64,000 bases of DNA from NCBI GenBank assembly GCA_958496175.1, contig OY292279.1, forward strand, positions 3,286,001-3,350,000. The letters run 5' to 3'. Origin of the DNA: Sisyra terminalis (taxonomy: Eukaryota; Arthropoda; Insecta; Neuroptera; Sisyridae). The notes under the pieces were generated by a model. It searched no databases. It was given only the letters and a program-made list of their open reading frames with translations, and was not told where the DNA came from. Both the position numbers and the translations under genes were made by a program. The number at the start of each line of letters is the position of its first letter. The stretch's first letter is position 1. Shown here one piece after another: positions 11,493 to 21,673 of the stretch.

Positions 11493-11743
11493 TTGCGGTC
11501 CAATTTATATAGTATAATTTAATATAATAATATATAAAAAAATCATACCATAAACATAAATTTGAACAAAAATATTTGTGACATATTGATCAGATACGTA
11601 TTTCGATTGCCAAGCAATCTTCTTCAGTGGTCATCAATTAGTTTGGATCACTCCGTAACTGCTTTGTGATGATTCACGAATTTATATTTATGGTATGATT
11701 TTTTTATATTATATTAAATTATACTAGATAAATTGGACCGCAA
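11493..11743. mobile_element. 251-bp inverted-repeat element carrying a hammerhead motif (Penelope-like remnant)
   Basis: The arms 11,493-11,562 and about 11,681-11,743 are inverted copies (about 65 bp) beginning TTGCGGTCCAATTTAT. They differ by a few substitutions and a small indel. Between them lies a 54-nt hammerhead-like sequence on the minus strand. Hammerheads embedded in terminal repeats are an established property of Penelope-like retroelements, so a PLE-derived, non-coding copy is the most likely identity. No reverse transcriptase or GIY-YIG sequence is visible. It abuts the right end of the element at 9,072-11,491. Confidence 0.6.
11585..11638 (-). ncRNA. Hammerhead-ribozyme-like motif (type I architecture)
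   Basis: On the minus strand the order is ATTGAT, a GAC bulge, CA, CTGAAGA, an extra A, GATTGC-TTG-GCAATC, GAAA, TACGTATC, TG, ATCAAT. Helix I is ATTGAT/ATCAAT plus CA/TG. Helix II is GATTGC/GCAATC. Helix III is a minimal self-complementary ATAC/GTAT. The core strands CUGANGA and GAAA are intact, and the predicted cleavage site follows AUC. Position 7 of the core tolerates any base. A base inserted between A9 and helix II is known in a viroid hammerhead. Very short helix III is typical of retroelement hammerheads, which often act as dimers. Activity is inferred, not shown. Confidence 0.7.
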
Positions 11744-13099
11744 AATATTCTATATATTGTATAAACATTACAATGGTAGGTCAGAAGACAATCTTATCGT
11801 TTTTTTTTTTTAATGAAATTGCGGGAATGAGTTAAAAAAGCTACTCATTCTTTCAGAAAGATATATAAAGGAAAATTTAGTTCTAAAAACGAATGCAGTT
11901 GATAGGAAATCATATGTTTGTAAAGCTTCTCCAATTGACTTCCATTGAAATAAGCGCAGTGGAAATGCACTCGTCGAAAAATGGAGGATTCGCGTTGCAG
12001 CCGTAAAAATAGCATCATAAATAGATAAAAAAACCGAAAGCCAAAAAGTTCTCTAGCGCATATAGACCTCGATAATATAACGATATCGTCTCTCTGCAAA
12101 ATGGGCGGCCAACTTTATGATTTCCAATTTACATACACAATTAGAGGGGCCGTGTGTTCATGAAGCTTACTTCGTTTAAATTTACCACCCCCCGTTTCTA
12201 AACCCCCGGCACAAACGAGCCCCGTTCCCACAGCCGGTGGCCAACCTTACGTCGTTTTCGAACAACGTTAAGTCTCGTTTTACACAACCCATATCGGCTC
12301 CCATTCCCAATTCGAACGAATTATCTTCAATTCATCGGCAATTACTTGCCAAAAAAAAAAAGGAAGAAGAAAAATATTGGATAGTTTAAAGCTCATCTTC
12401 TCGAAACAAGAATTGGACTAATAAAAAAAAAACATATTTTCTGAGCTTTTGAATTTTTAACGTGCATTTTCCACTTTGAACTGGTGGGAAAGTTAAGCAA
12501 GAAAATTGCTGCAACAATGAGGAAAATGTTTTGTGAATTAAGATGATTTTTGGAGAGGAAGCCAATTGAAGATGACTCTATAAAAACTCTCTTAAATTCC
12601 AAATTTAGTCTAAAAATAATCAACCATCCCTTATTTTTCCACCCTCAATCAAGGAGATCAATTTTCAAGTTTGATTTGAACCATTTTTAATGTTTATCTT
12701 CAAATATCAATAACAATTTTATTTTAAATTTTTCATCTACAAGGGGATGGTTTTCCAGTGAAGCTTTTCAACCCTTCGGGTCTGAAAATCCTAAAATTTG
12801 ATAAAAAAAAATGCAATAACTTTTTATGATAATTTCGCTTTTTCTATTGTTAATATTCAGAAGATATTTTTGGTAAAATTGGGGAGCTTTTAGGGTCACA
12901 TACTTTCTGAGCTTTTAATTAAATTAATTCTGTAACTGTTATATTAATTTTGTTCCCGGAAAATCGTCTTATTTGCCGGTTTAATGCGATTAAATAATAC
13001 GCGGTACTCATTATTTTCGAATGCTAATTTTCACACTGTCATACAAGTGACTGCACTACACATGTATATTTATGAAAAGAAGGGTTTCACCGAAGTAAT
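11744..13099. other. Intergenic sequence, no gene recognised
   Basis: A GC-richer patch occurs at about 12,110-12,310, and the rest is AT-rich. Minus-strand open frames of 84 and 76 codons show no recognisable features. No splice-bounded coding segment could be supported. Confidence 0.55.
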
Positions 13100-13125
13100 G
13101 AGGAGGAGGAGGAGGAGGAGGAGGA
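13100..13125. repeat. (GAG)n microsatellite
   Basis: An uninterrupted run of about nine GAG/AGG triplets. It is simple-sequence repeat only; the flanks are non-coding. Confidence 0.9.
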
Positions 13126-13438
13126 TATAGCAGAAGGAAAAAGCAGGATAACAAAGACGTTGTTCCCTGTTTGGCTCGCCGGAACCGCTGTATCATATCT
13201 CACACATATACCGTTGGGAGAAAATGTCACCACTGCGCCTATTTATTGTCACCGCAACGTTTGCATATTGCATACACATTGCAAGCACAATGCACACACA
13301 TGTATGCGGTATGCAATATTGTACCAAGCACAAAAGCCATCCAATAGAGAGGAAAAACGGGCGAGCATATAGTTAAACAGGAACATAGACCAAATGTCTT
13401 TATTAAAAGAACAAAAAAAAACGGGAAAACTTTTTCAC

Positions 13439-13454
13439 TTTATTACATTTTATT
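13439..13454 (-). terminator. Poly(A) signals for the 13.5-13.8 kb gene
   Basis: AATAAA occurs on the minus strand at 13,449-13,454 and at 13,439-13,444, about 52 and 62 bases past the stop codon. This is a plausible position for 3' end formation. Confidence 0.6.
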
Positions 13455-13505
13455 CTACATGTTTTGTTGCACATTTTCCACCCAATTAAAATGTTCTCTT
13501 TCTCT

Positions 13506-13827
13506 CTATCCACGAATTCCTCCCCCGGCTACGATAACCTCCGTGTTTCGAAAAGGACCACGACGATCCGCTACGATAACACCTCCACCAGCTGCTACAC
13601 CCTTTTTTAAAATTTAATCCAAATTAGAGAGAAAAAAAAATCAAAAACTTTGTAAAACCAGGAAAACTTACTCCTCGATGATGAGGATACGGTCGACCAT
13701 ATCCATAGTTATATCCCCCATAGGAACTATAGCTACCGCCACCGTAAACATTTGGCGCCGCCAAAACCGTGGCAAACATCACAAACATTCCAATCACAAC
13801 AAGTAAACCATAACAATTAAAATTCAT
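13506..13827 (-). CDS. Small secreted Gly/Tyr-rich peptide, two exons
   Basis: Exon 1 is 13,672-13,827 and exon 2 is 13,506-13,601, giving 83 aa. The donor is GTAAGT and the acceptor follows a T/A-rich tract ending AAAAAAG; the join is in phase 0 (…HHRG, then GVAAGGG…). Residues 1-24 form a strong signal peptide (hydrophobic run ending VLAA before PNVYGG). Residues 25-52 are Gly/Tyr/Ser-rich (GGGSYSSYGGYNYGYGRP, then HH). Exon 2 is different: GVAAGGGVIVADRRGPF, then EVIVAGGGIRG, that is Gly with Val/Ile clusters and arginines. The start is the only ATG giving the signal peptide. It lies 62 bases downstream of a TCAG initiator. Size, secretion and composition fit cuticle, eggshell or glycine-rich antimicrobial peptides. 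No family domain is visible, so function is not assigned. Without the splice, the open frame would read into the intron and end in a hydrophobic tail. Confidence 0.75.
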
Positions 13828-13888
13828 TGTTGCACCGTGCTGTCGTTTTTTTTTTTCTCAACACTTGTCAATTGTCCACGTTGATCGT

Positions 13889-13925
13889 CTGATGTTTCTC
13901 CAAGATTCGCGCATTGCTATTTATA
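13889..13925 (-). promoter_or_regulatory. TATA box and initiator for the 13.5-13.8 kb gene
   Basis: TATAAATA on the minus strand (13,925-13,918) is followed about 30 bases downstream by ATCAGA, whose TCAG (13,892-13,889) fits the arthropod initiator. The predicted 5' leader to the ATG at 13,827 is about 62 bases. Confidence 0.7.
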
Positions 13926-14175
13926 TGGGAAGCAAACTGTAAATTTTTGCGATTCTTCGTCATTGTAATTACGTAGTACCTCATCAAGTACTTGAAATTC
14001 ATTTGAGCCGTATGTTAATTAGCGTGACTGTCAAGTGTTTTTCTTGGACGAAAAAACAAATAAAGATAATTTTTTTTTTGCTGCTTCTTGAAAATGAAAC
14101 CTTGGAATTTTAGGATGGTTAGATGTTCTTTTTCAGACATAGCAAAAGAAGAATTTAGAAAAAATATAAATATAA

Positions 14176-14181
14176 TTTATT
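14176..14181 (-). terminator. Poly(A) signal for the 14.2-17.2 kb gene
   Basis: A minus-strand AATAAA 50 bases beyond the TAA stop at 14,231-14,233. Confidence 0.6.
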
Positions 14182-14230
14182 TGGAAAAATATTTGTCAAT
14201 TTACAGAGGTTCTTATTGAAGTTTAAAGGG

Positions 14231-17200
14231 TTAATAATGGCCATGGCCATGGTGGTGATGGTGGTGGTGACCATGACCGTGGTGACCATAGCCTCCATAA
14301 CCACCGTGGTGGCCTCCGTAACCTTGATGACCTCCATATCCTCCGTATCCACCATATCCTTGATTATATCCACCATATCCTCCATACTGGGGAGCATAAC
14401 CCTGCAAAAACAAATTGCAACAATAAATTAGTATTGAGAAAAAATTTCATTAAAAATTGTACTCAAAATCCATGCAAAAAGTTAATACACTTCGAACGAT
14501 TCATGCTTTTTCTGTGGTTGCAATAATTGAACATTGTAAATTAACAGGTGGTCGAGCTTAATGTATGAATGCATTATTGATTCAAAGAAATAAGGGAAAA
14601 ATTGAAGCAATAAATTGCTTTATTCAATAATTATTGTTTTATAACGTTTTGTCTCTTATTTTTACAAACTTCTTTTCAATGAAAAATTAAAAGTTTAAGT
14701 TTAGTTTTTTTAACAAATTTGATAATTATTTGGCATTGCAGTACAAAATTTGGGAAAATTTAACGATTAAATATTAGGGATCAAATATTTGAATTTTTTT
14801 TTGGTACATTATCCTAAAATTTTATTTAATTTTAGCCATTTTAAAGTTGGAAATGATAGAAACTATTGCAGAAATTTGGACATTGTTTGCAAATGAATCA
14901 ACTTAAAAATTTTAGTGGTTCATAGAGAATAAAGTTAATAATAAGTTGATGAAACGTAGCAAAATGTTTAATTTCCAAGGCAGGCTTTGATTTCTCTTTA
15001 ATATGCTACTGCATTCAATTATTATCAATTTACGACATTTTGTCTTTTATTTGCAAACTTTTTTTAAATAAGGTATTAAAAGTTTAAGTTTGGTTTATTT
15101 TAATTAATTTTCTCCTAATTTGGCATTTGTTTTTTACCAAACTTTGATAAATTTCTCCATAAAATAATAGAGATCAAATATTCAAATTAATTTTTTGTTC
15201 ATTACTCCTCAGTTTTGGTATATTTCTGTCATTTTAAAGTTGGAAATTATAAACATTTTCATAGAAATTTAGACAAAATTTGCAAATTAATCCTCTAAAA
15301 AGTTCAAGTAATTGATAAAGAAAAAAGTCATCAATAAGTTGGTGAAACGTTGCTGATTGTTTTATGACCAAAGCCTTCTTTAATTTTTCGTTTACTTCTT
15401 TTAAATGAAAGTAAGTTTTTTTTTTAAATTTTGGCACCTATTTGGTACTTTTTATGTGTTTATTCTTTACATAACTATAGAAAATTAATCCATTTAATAT
15501 TTGGGAACAACTATATTTATTATTTTTTTGATCATTATTCTTTAGATTTGTCAAACTTTTTCCGTTTAATTGATAGAAGCTATTGCAGAAATAAGAACAT
15601 CAATTTGGTTGAATTGACTTGAAAATTTTAATGGTTGATAAAAAATAAAGCCACCAGTAAGTTGATGAAACGTTACTGATTGTTTTATCACCAAGGCCTT
15701 CTTTAATTTATCTTAAACTTCTTCTAAGTGAAATCGTAAGAATTAAAGTTTTTTTTTTTAACTTTAGCACCAATTTGGCACTTATTTTTTTACAAAACTT
15801 TGGTAAATTTTTCCATCAAATATTTGAATATATTTTTGGTTCACTAACTCAAAGTTTTGCCATACTTCTGCCATTCTAAAGTTGGAAATGATTGAAACTT
15901 TTGCAGAAATTTGGACATAATTTGTAGATAAATCCTCTAAAAAATTTTAATCGCTTATTAAGAATAAAGTCAGCAATAAGTAGATGAAACGTTACAGATT
16001 GATTAATTTCCAAAGCCTACTTTAATTTGTCTTATACTTCTTTTAAGAGATAAATTAAAAGTTAAAGTTATTTTTTTTTAATTTTGGTACCAATTTGGTA
16101 CTCATGTGTGGCATTTGTTCTTTAGAAAACTTTGGTAAATTTATTCATATAAAAATAGGGCTCAAATATTTGAATTTAATTTAAGTCATTTTCCCAAAAA
16201 TTTATGAAACTTCTAGAAATAATAGAAACTTTTGCAGTAATTTGGACATAATTTGCCGATAAATTCTCTAAAAAACTTAAGTGGCTTCTAAAGATTAAAG
16301 TAAGCAATAAGTAGATGAAACGTTGCTGATTTCCAAAGCTTGCTTTGATTTTTCTTAATATCTTCCAAAATTTAGTATAGAAAAAAATTAAAAAATTTGC
16401 TCATTTTATGAAAAATTGGGTTAATACATTAAACTTAAAAATAGTTTTTGGTGATGTTTGATTTACTCTGGAGTCTATATAAAACCAGGGCACAAAAATT
16501 TTATTGTTGCCATAAAAATAGAGAAGCTAATTCTTATCAATCTCAAATTCAATTTTTGGACGTTTTTTTTCATTTCAAGTTAACCAATCTAAGATTTTTT
16601 TCGCTAATTCTATGGAAAATATTTGATACACTAATTTTTTTAAGGAAAAGGTGCTAATGTGTTTAATGACATCAAATTTTATGGGCTGCAGATTAAAATT
16701 TATGAAATTTGATAGTTAAACGATTGTTGCAGTTTTTTTTAGAATTTTTAATGAAATTAAAAATTTCCACCGATGAAGTTTGAGCCGATTGTTGAAAAGT
16801 ACTAAGTCATGAGGGAAGTTAGTTTATAATTCATTGTTGAATGATTTAAATGCCAAAAAATTTAGGCAGAAATTCTTGCAATGATAAATTATAATTGAGA
16901 TAAAAAATTTTGAAAACTTCATGATTCAAACTACTTACAATTGGATATCCCAATCCATAGGTTCTAATCTACAAAATTAAAAAATAACAAGACATTAATC
17001 AGGGAATTCCCAGAAATATGCACAAATATTTGTTCGTCTTATTGACTGAACAAAATAAAAAAAAGTTTTATTGACTCTTCGCTTGGTATTTTGCATTAAA
17101 TATTTACTCAACAATCAAGACATGGAAAACTATTGAAAATAATCGAAAATAACTTACTCCAAAACCAAATTGTGGCGCAGCAAAGGCCGAGGCGACCAAA

Positions 17201-17241
17201 ACGACCATAGCGAACACCAACACCAACGATAGTCGAGCCAT
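14231..17241 (-). CDS. Secreted Gly/Tyr/His-rich protein with His-rich tail, three exons
   Basis: Exons are 17,158-17,241 (28 codons), 16,939-16,968 (a 10-codon microexon) and 14,231-14,401 (56 codons plus stop), giving 94 aa. All junctions are phase 0 with GTAAGT donors and TTTTGTAG or TTTTTGCAG acceptors. Exon 1 is a signal peptide, MARLSLVLVFAM…SAFAAPQFGFG, with probable cleavage near residue 22. The microexon gives IRTYGLGYPI. The last exon starts GYAPQYGGYGGYNQ, continues with GYGG repeats and ends in a tail with seven consecutive His and GHGHY; 15 of its 56 residues are His. Such composition is typical of arthropod cuticular or glycine-rich secreted proteins, and the His tail could bind divalent metal (inference). 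The 2.5-kb second intron holds a tandem repeat. The next gene on the same strand, at 13.5 kb, shares the signal-exon layout. Confidence 0.85.
14640..16400. repeat. Intronic tandem repeat, about 320-395 bp unit, five copies
   Basis: Within intron 2 of the secreted Gly/Tyr/His gene, a block with GTTGGAAATGATAGAAAC, GCAGAAATTTGGACA and GTTGATGAAACGTT recurs. The GATGAAACGT landmark is near 14,945, 15,340, 15,663, 15,985 and 16,313, so units are about 395, 323, 322 and 328 bp. Copies are diverged, with substitutions and length differences in T-runs. The array explains why this intron is 13 times longer than the first intron (189 bp). No conserved open frame runs through the units. Confidence 0.8.
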
Positions 17242-17317
17242 ATTTTTCTTCGGTCAATCACAAGTCGCAGACAAAATCTCAAGTGTTTACACAACAATTA
17301 GCCAGAAAAGCTGTTTT

Positions 17318-17360
17318 CTGATTCAGTGTAAACAAATCGCTCATTATTTATATATATACG
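17318..17360 (-). promoter_or_regulatory. TATA box and initiator for the secreted Gly/Tyr/His gene
   Basis: On the minus strand a TATATATATAAATA stretch (about 17,358-17,345) precedes ATCAGA, with TCAG at 17,321-17,318. The spacing of about 25-30 bases and the order match those of the neighbouring 13.5-kb gene. The leader to the ATG at 17,241 is about 77 bases. Confidence 0.7.
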
Positions 17361-19424
17361 TTTACAAATGGATCTGTCAAGGTGGTGCGGAAAAACCCTA
17401 CAAAAACCCCTCCACCCCATCCTCAATTATCCCACCACTCATTAGGTAAAGGCTAATTAGGCGTTTGGTCGTAATTGTCGATCGAAAATTGGCGTTGTTT
17501 TGGAGAAATCCCTACTATGTGTTATGATTGGAAAATTTTCTGTCCTCGTTTGTGTTACACAATCGTATAGGACCGGTTGGTTCCGATTGAATATATACGT
17601 ATGTGTTGTAATACGATTAATAATTATTCATATACTTATAATAAAAATTTTGACACGTAAATGTTTATGGTGATGTTTGTTTGGATTTTCGAGTGTTAAA
17701 TTTCCCCTGGTCATCAGGCCGGGCCGGATGTTCTTTGACCGGCTGATTCATTCCGTTTCGGAATTGGAGAAGCTAGAGAGATAATTTTGGGTTTCGATGG
17801 TCTTTGGTCACGTTTTACGATGCTGTCCTTAACCTTTAGGAATGAAGTATCTCGATATTTTTTTCATATAATGAGATAGAGTAATTGGGTATTTTTTTTT
17901 TCATAGAGATTTTTACAACAATTTTTACGGAAAAAATATGAAAATTAGTCAATTTAATTGCGACGTATGAATTAGATTTTTTTATTTTTAAGTGTATATA
18001 CATGATTTTTTCTTAAAATTAAAAGTAAATCGCATAATTCAAGAAAATTGTCCAAAACTATAATATCTTACTAATTCTAGATTGATTCAGAAATCTTCCT
18101 AATGCGACAATTCAAGTTCTTCCTCATCTACGCCACTGAATTAAGAGCATTCAGAAGTTTAAAAAACTTCGATAGATTTCAAAAAAAAACAAAGATTTTT
18201 CGTTAAGGATTTTCCAATTGATATTTTGATTGTAAAAAAACGAATTGAAATAATAAAAACATCCCTTAATTTTACGGTTTTCTAGGTTTCAAAGTCCTAT
18301 TCCAAGAACCAAATCATAGTTTTACCAGTTTCTTTAAGATATTTTCAGATAATCTATAACTTTGGTACATTTCCCTCTAAGTTTTGGTCCTCTTATAAGT
18401 GTATGGAAATTTTTCATTGAATAAAAAAGCCAAAGTTTTGCATTCCTTGCCCAAACCATACTGTTTCTTTATTTATTTGTTTTGAAGGACAAAATTTAAA
18501 CAAATTTAAATCTTTACCAAATTTAAAACCATTTTTTGAATAAATTTACAAATTTTAACACTAAAAAGTTAGTAATTTTACTACAAAATCTTTACAACTT
18601 AGTAAGTTATTAAATGTTTACAATTTTTTATGTTCTTGTCAGCTTAAATCATTGTTAATCAATCATTGGTTTGAAAAAAAATGGAAATTTTTTGCAAAAG
18701 TATCAATGAGCAACGATTCTAGGTAAATGTCATCATAAATTTGGTTATTAGTGTAAATCTTATTCTATACGATTCTATATGCTTCCTATATCTCTGCTCC
18801 TAGTCAAATCTCAAACTCCAAATTTTCGGTGCATAATACTATCATATAGTACTATAATGGGGTGATATTTCAGATTTTTATCCGGTCCCCCATCAGAGAT
18901 ATTGAGCTCAGAAAAATTGCAAATTTTGGAAATTTCCAAATTTTGTTATTTTTTATTTTAAAAAGGCTTAAAGTCTCAGACTTTAAATTTTGTTTTTGAA
19001 TACAACTAGAATCTAATTGTTTGTAAAAAAAGTTTCAACGTGTAGACTCTTTTCCTTCCTCCACAATCTTTCCGTGAAAATGGGAGTTTTAACAAACGAG
19101 AGCTAAAAATTTAGGCTGAAATTTCACCCCTTAGAATTACATTTAGGTGAAAATGTCTTGTTACAATCTTATAGCTTATATTTTTATGGACACATTACTT
19201 TTAATTTCATGTTGATTGGACAAATAGGGCCTGAGAAAATTAAGTTTTTGCAAACCCTTAAAAGTGCGGAAATGTCTGCGCCTGGTAAAACTTATATGGC
19301 CACCTTTTGGAAAACTAAAAACAATAAAATTAAAATAGTGATGATTTTGAACTATCAACATGTTGGGGTGATAGCACACACAAAATTAAATTTTTGGACC
19401 ACATCTTTTGGACTGACCCCAAAA
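17361..19424. other. Intergenic sequence between divergent secreted-protein genes
   Basis: Mostly AT-rich. The part at about 18,790-19,430, with phrases such as CTCAGAAAAATTGCAAATTT, has the texture of an old interspersed repeat but cannot be assigned. Overlapping open frames on opposite strands at 19,158-19,439 (93 and 67 codons) show no coding features. Confidence 0.5.
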
Positions 19425-20005
19425 CGTTTTACTTTATAGGGGGAAAACAACATGCTTTAGATTAGTGAAATTAAAAGCGGAATATTTAAAAGATCTAGAA
19501 TCAAAAAAAATAAGGGTTGACAATGATGATAGTGGTAAAAGAAAATGAACCAATTAGACCATAAAGTCAACCCTTAATAGTTAGAAATTTCTTGAGGAAA
19601 ACTTCAAATCACAATAAGGGAAAAATTGTTTCGATTATTTTAAACAGGCTTTTTGAAGAATAAAGAAACTAAGGATTATGTGGCATAATTTTTCGATTGT
19701 TTAAAAGAAGACTAAAGAAAACCGATATTTATAGGCCAAAAAGTTTTACTTTATAGGGGGAAACAACATGCTTTAGATTAATGCAATTAAAAGTGGAATG
19801 TTAAAAAGATCTAAGGGTTGACCATGAAGAAATAGGTAAAAAATAATGAATCATTTAAACCATAAAACAACCCTTAAAAGTTAAAAATTTCTTGAGGAAA
19901 ACTTTAAATCACAAAAAGGGAAAAAATGGTTAGGGTTATTTTATTTAGGCTTCTGGAAGAATAAATAAATTGGCACAATTTTTCGATTGTTCAACAATGA
20001 TGACT
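19425..20005. repeat. Two-copy tandem duplication, about 314-bp unit
   Basis: GTTTTACTTTATAGGGGG, followed by AAACAACATGCTTTAGATTA, occurs at about 19,425 and again at about 19,744. Matching blocks follow, such as TTTCTTGAGGAAAAC and AATTTTTCGATTGTT. The second copy lacks several short segments. Confidence 0.75.
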
Positions 20006-21514
20006 AAATAGAAAAATATAGAAAAACCAATAGGATGATAACAATTAAAAAATCGGCCCAGAAAGGTGTTACGACTATTTTTAGAGGATATGTTGGCACA
20101 AAAAAAAATACAATCATATTCAAGGGTAAGTCTTTTTATTTGCGAATAAATCGAAAAAAAAAATTTTTTTTTTTCAACAATGAGTGAACCAAATTGGCTA
20201 AAATTTAAACAATTTTAGGCATTTATCAATTAATTTGCATTTCAAATGGGTATTTCTTTAAATTTATCAAGTGAAGTTAAAAATTTACAGCTAAAACAGC
20301 TATTTTCTTCAAAATATTTTTTTTTAGAACCAATGCATTTGGTAAATTAGTTCTTCATTTTGGTGGTTTTTAGTAAAAAAAAAATTAAAGCATAAATCGA
20401 CCAAAATAAGAAATAATTAATAATTGTTATTGCAATAAACCGCAGACGTTTTACGAAACATAATTTGGGGAAAACATAAATTTTTATACGTTTCAATTCT
20501 TCTGCAATAAATCCACTGCAATTGTATCCATTTGTGTAAGCTGAAAGTCCACAAATTTTTTTCAACTTCTACACAAACAATTAAGTCTTCATCGACGATG
20601 ATCATTCACCATTGCAACCTTATAATTTCTGTCATTGAATCTCAAATTTTTTGAGGCTTTTACCACCGGCCATCGAATTTTCGAAATCAAATTTTAGCAC
20701 TTAACATATTTTGCCGATAAAAACCATTGGAATGCGCGAAAGTCTTTTGGCCAAAATTGGGTAATTTTCAGCCATAACGATATGTGTTCATTATCGAATT
20801 GACGATTGCATTATCACAATTTAATTATTGAAGATGAGAAAAATTTACATTTTTCAACCGTTTTTTTTTTCGAAGCTAAAATGGTACATTTATGTTTTTT
20901 TTTTTCCAACTTGCTTTTTTGCAAGAAATATTTACATGTTTTTGTTGAACTTATGACGTAAATCGGGGAAAATATTATGAATCAGTTTAATGGCTTATTT
21001 TTACTATTTTATACCAGTGGTCTCCAACTAATGGTTCATGAACTAAAGTCAAATAGATCTTTGGACAACAAAGACTACTTACTAAAAACAGCATCCAAGT
21101 TCTGATTGATTTATTTGCATTTAAAGCTACTAATTTGACTTCTTTTACAATAACCAATTTCAACAATTAATTCTTATACCAATTACATCCTAATTCCTCT
21201 AATAAAACATCGAGGATGACTACAAAATCGTTAATCTCAAGAAGATGCACTTGTACCAATTCCACATCCAATATTCATTGTACTTTATTGTTTTTGATCG
21301 CAAAAAAACAAGTTTATAAAGTTCAATCTTCAACTCTTGTCCGATCATGACCTTACCAACAATTAAATAAGTTGCAACTTCAAAAAATTTATCCACATTA
21401 CAATATCCAAGCTAAACAATTCAACCTTGAAATGTGCTAAATGGTGATATGGATTTTTTTTCGTCTTAGCAAGACAAATCTTCGATTTGTCGCCACTGTA
21501 TTGATCTAACGATC
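20006..21514. other. Intergenic sequence upstream of the plus-strand secreted-protein gene
   Basis: No gene supported. Minus-strand frames of 72 and 62 codons near 20,347-20,605 are partly overlapping and featureless. Confidence 0.5.
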
Positions 21515-21615
21515 TATCGATAATTATCGAGCGATAAATCGCTGGAAATTTTCGTGAAAATCACGTGACCCCGTTCTTAAATATTCGAGTACGTAGGAAA
21601 AAAAGTGTATAAATA
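21515..21615 (+). promoter_or_regulatory. TATA box and DRE-like site upstream of the 21.7-kb gene
   Basis: TATAAATA at 21,608-21,615 lies 59 bases before the ATG at 21,674. TATCGATA at 21,515-21,522 equals the DREF-binding DRE of Drosophila and sits in a cluster of ATCGA-containing half-sites (21,505-21,540). The TATA box is a good call; the DRE assignment rests on an eight-base match only. Confidence 0.6.
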
Positions 21616-21673
21616 ACTTTGGTTTGTAGTATCGAAATTAATTCTTGCAAAGCAAAAAAAAAAACGCACAACA

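Noticed and set aside
14155..14431. 80- and 71-codon frames rich in Met/Val/Thr over the Gly/Tyr/His exon
   Set aside because: They are shadows of the GGN/TAY/CAY codon repeats in other frames and on the other strand.
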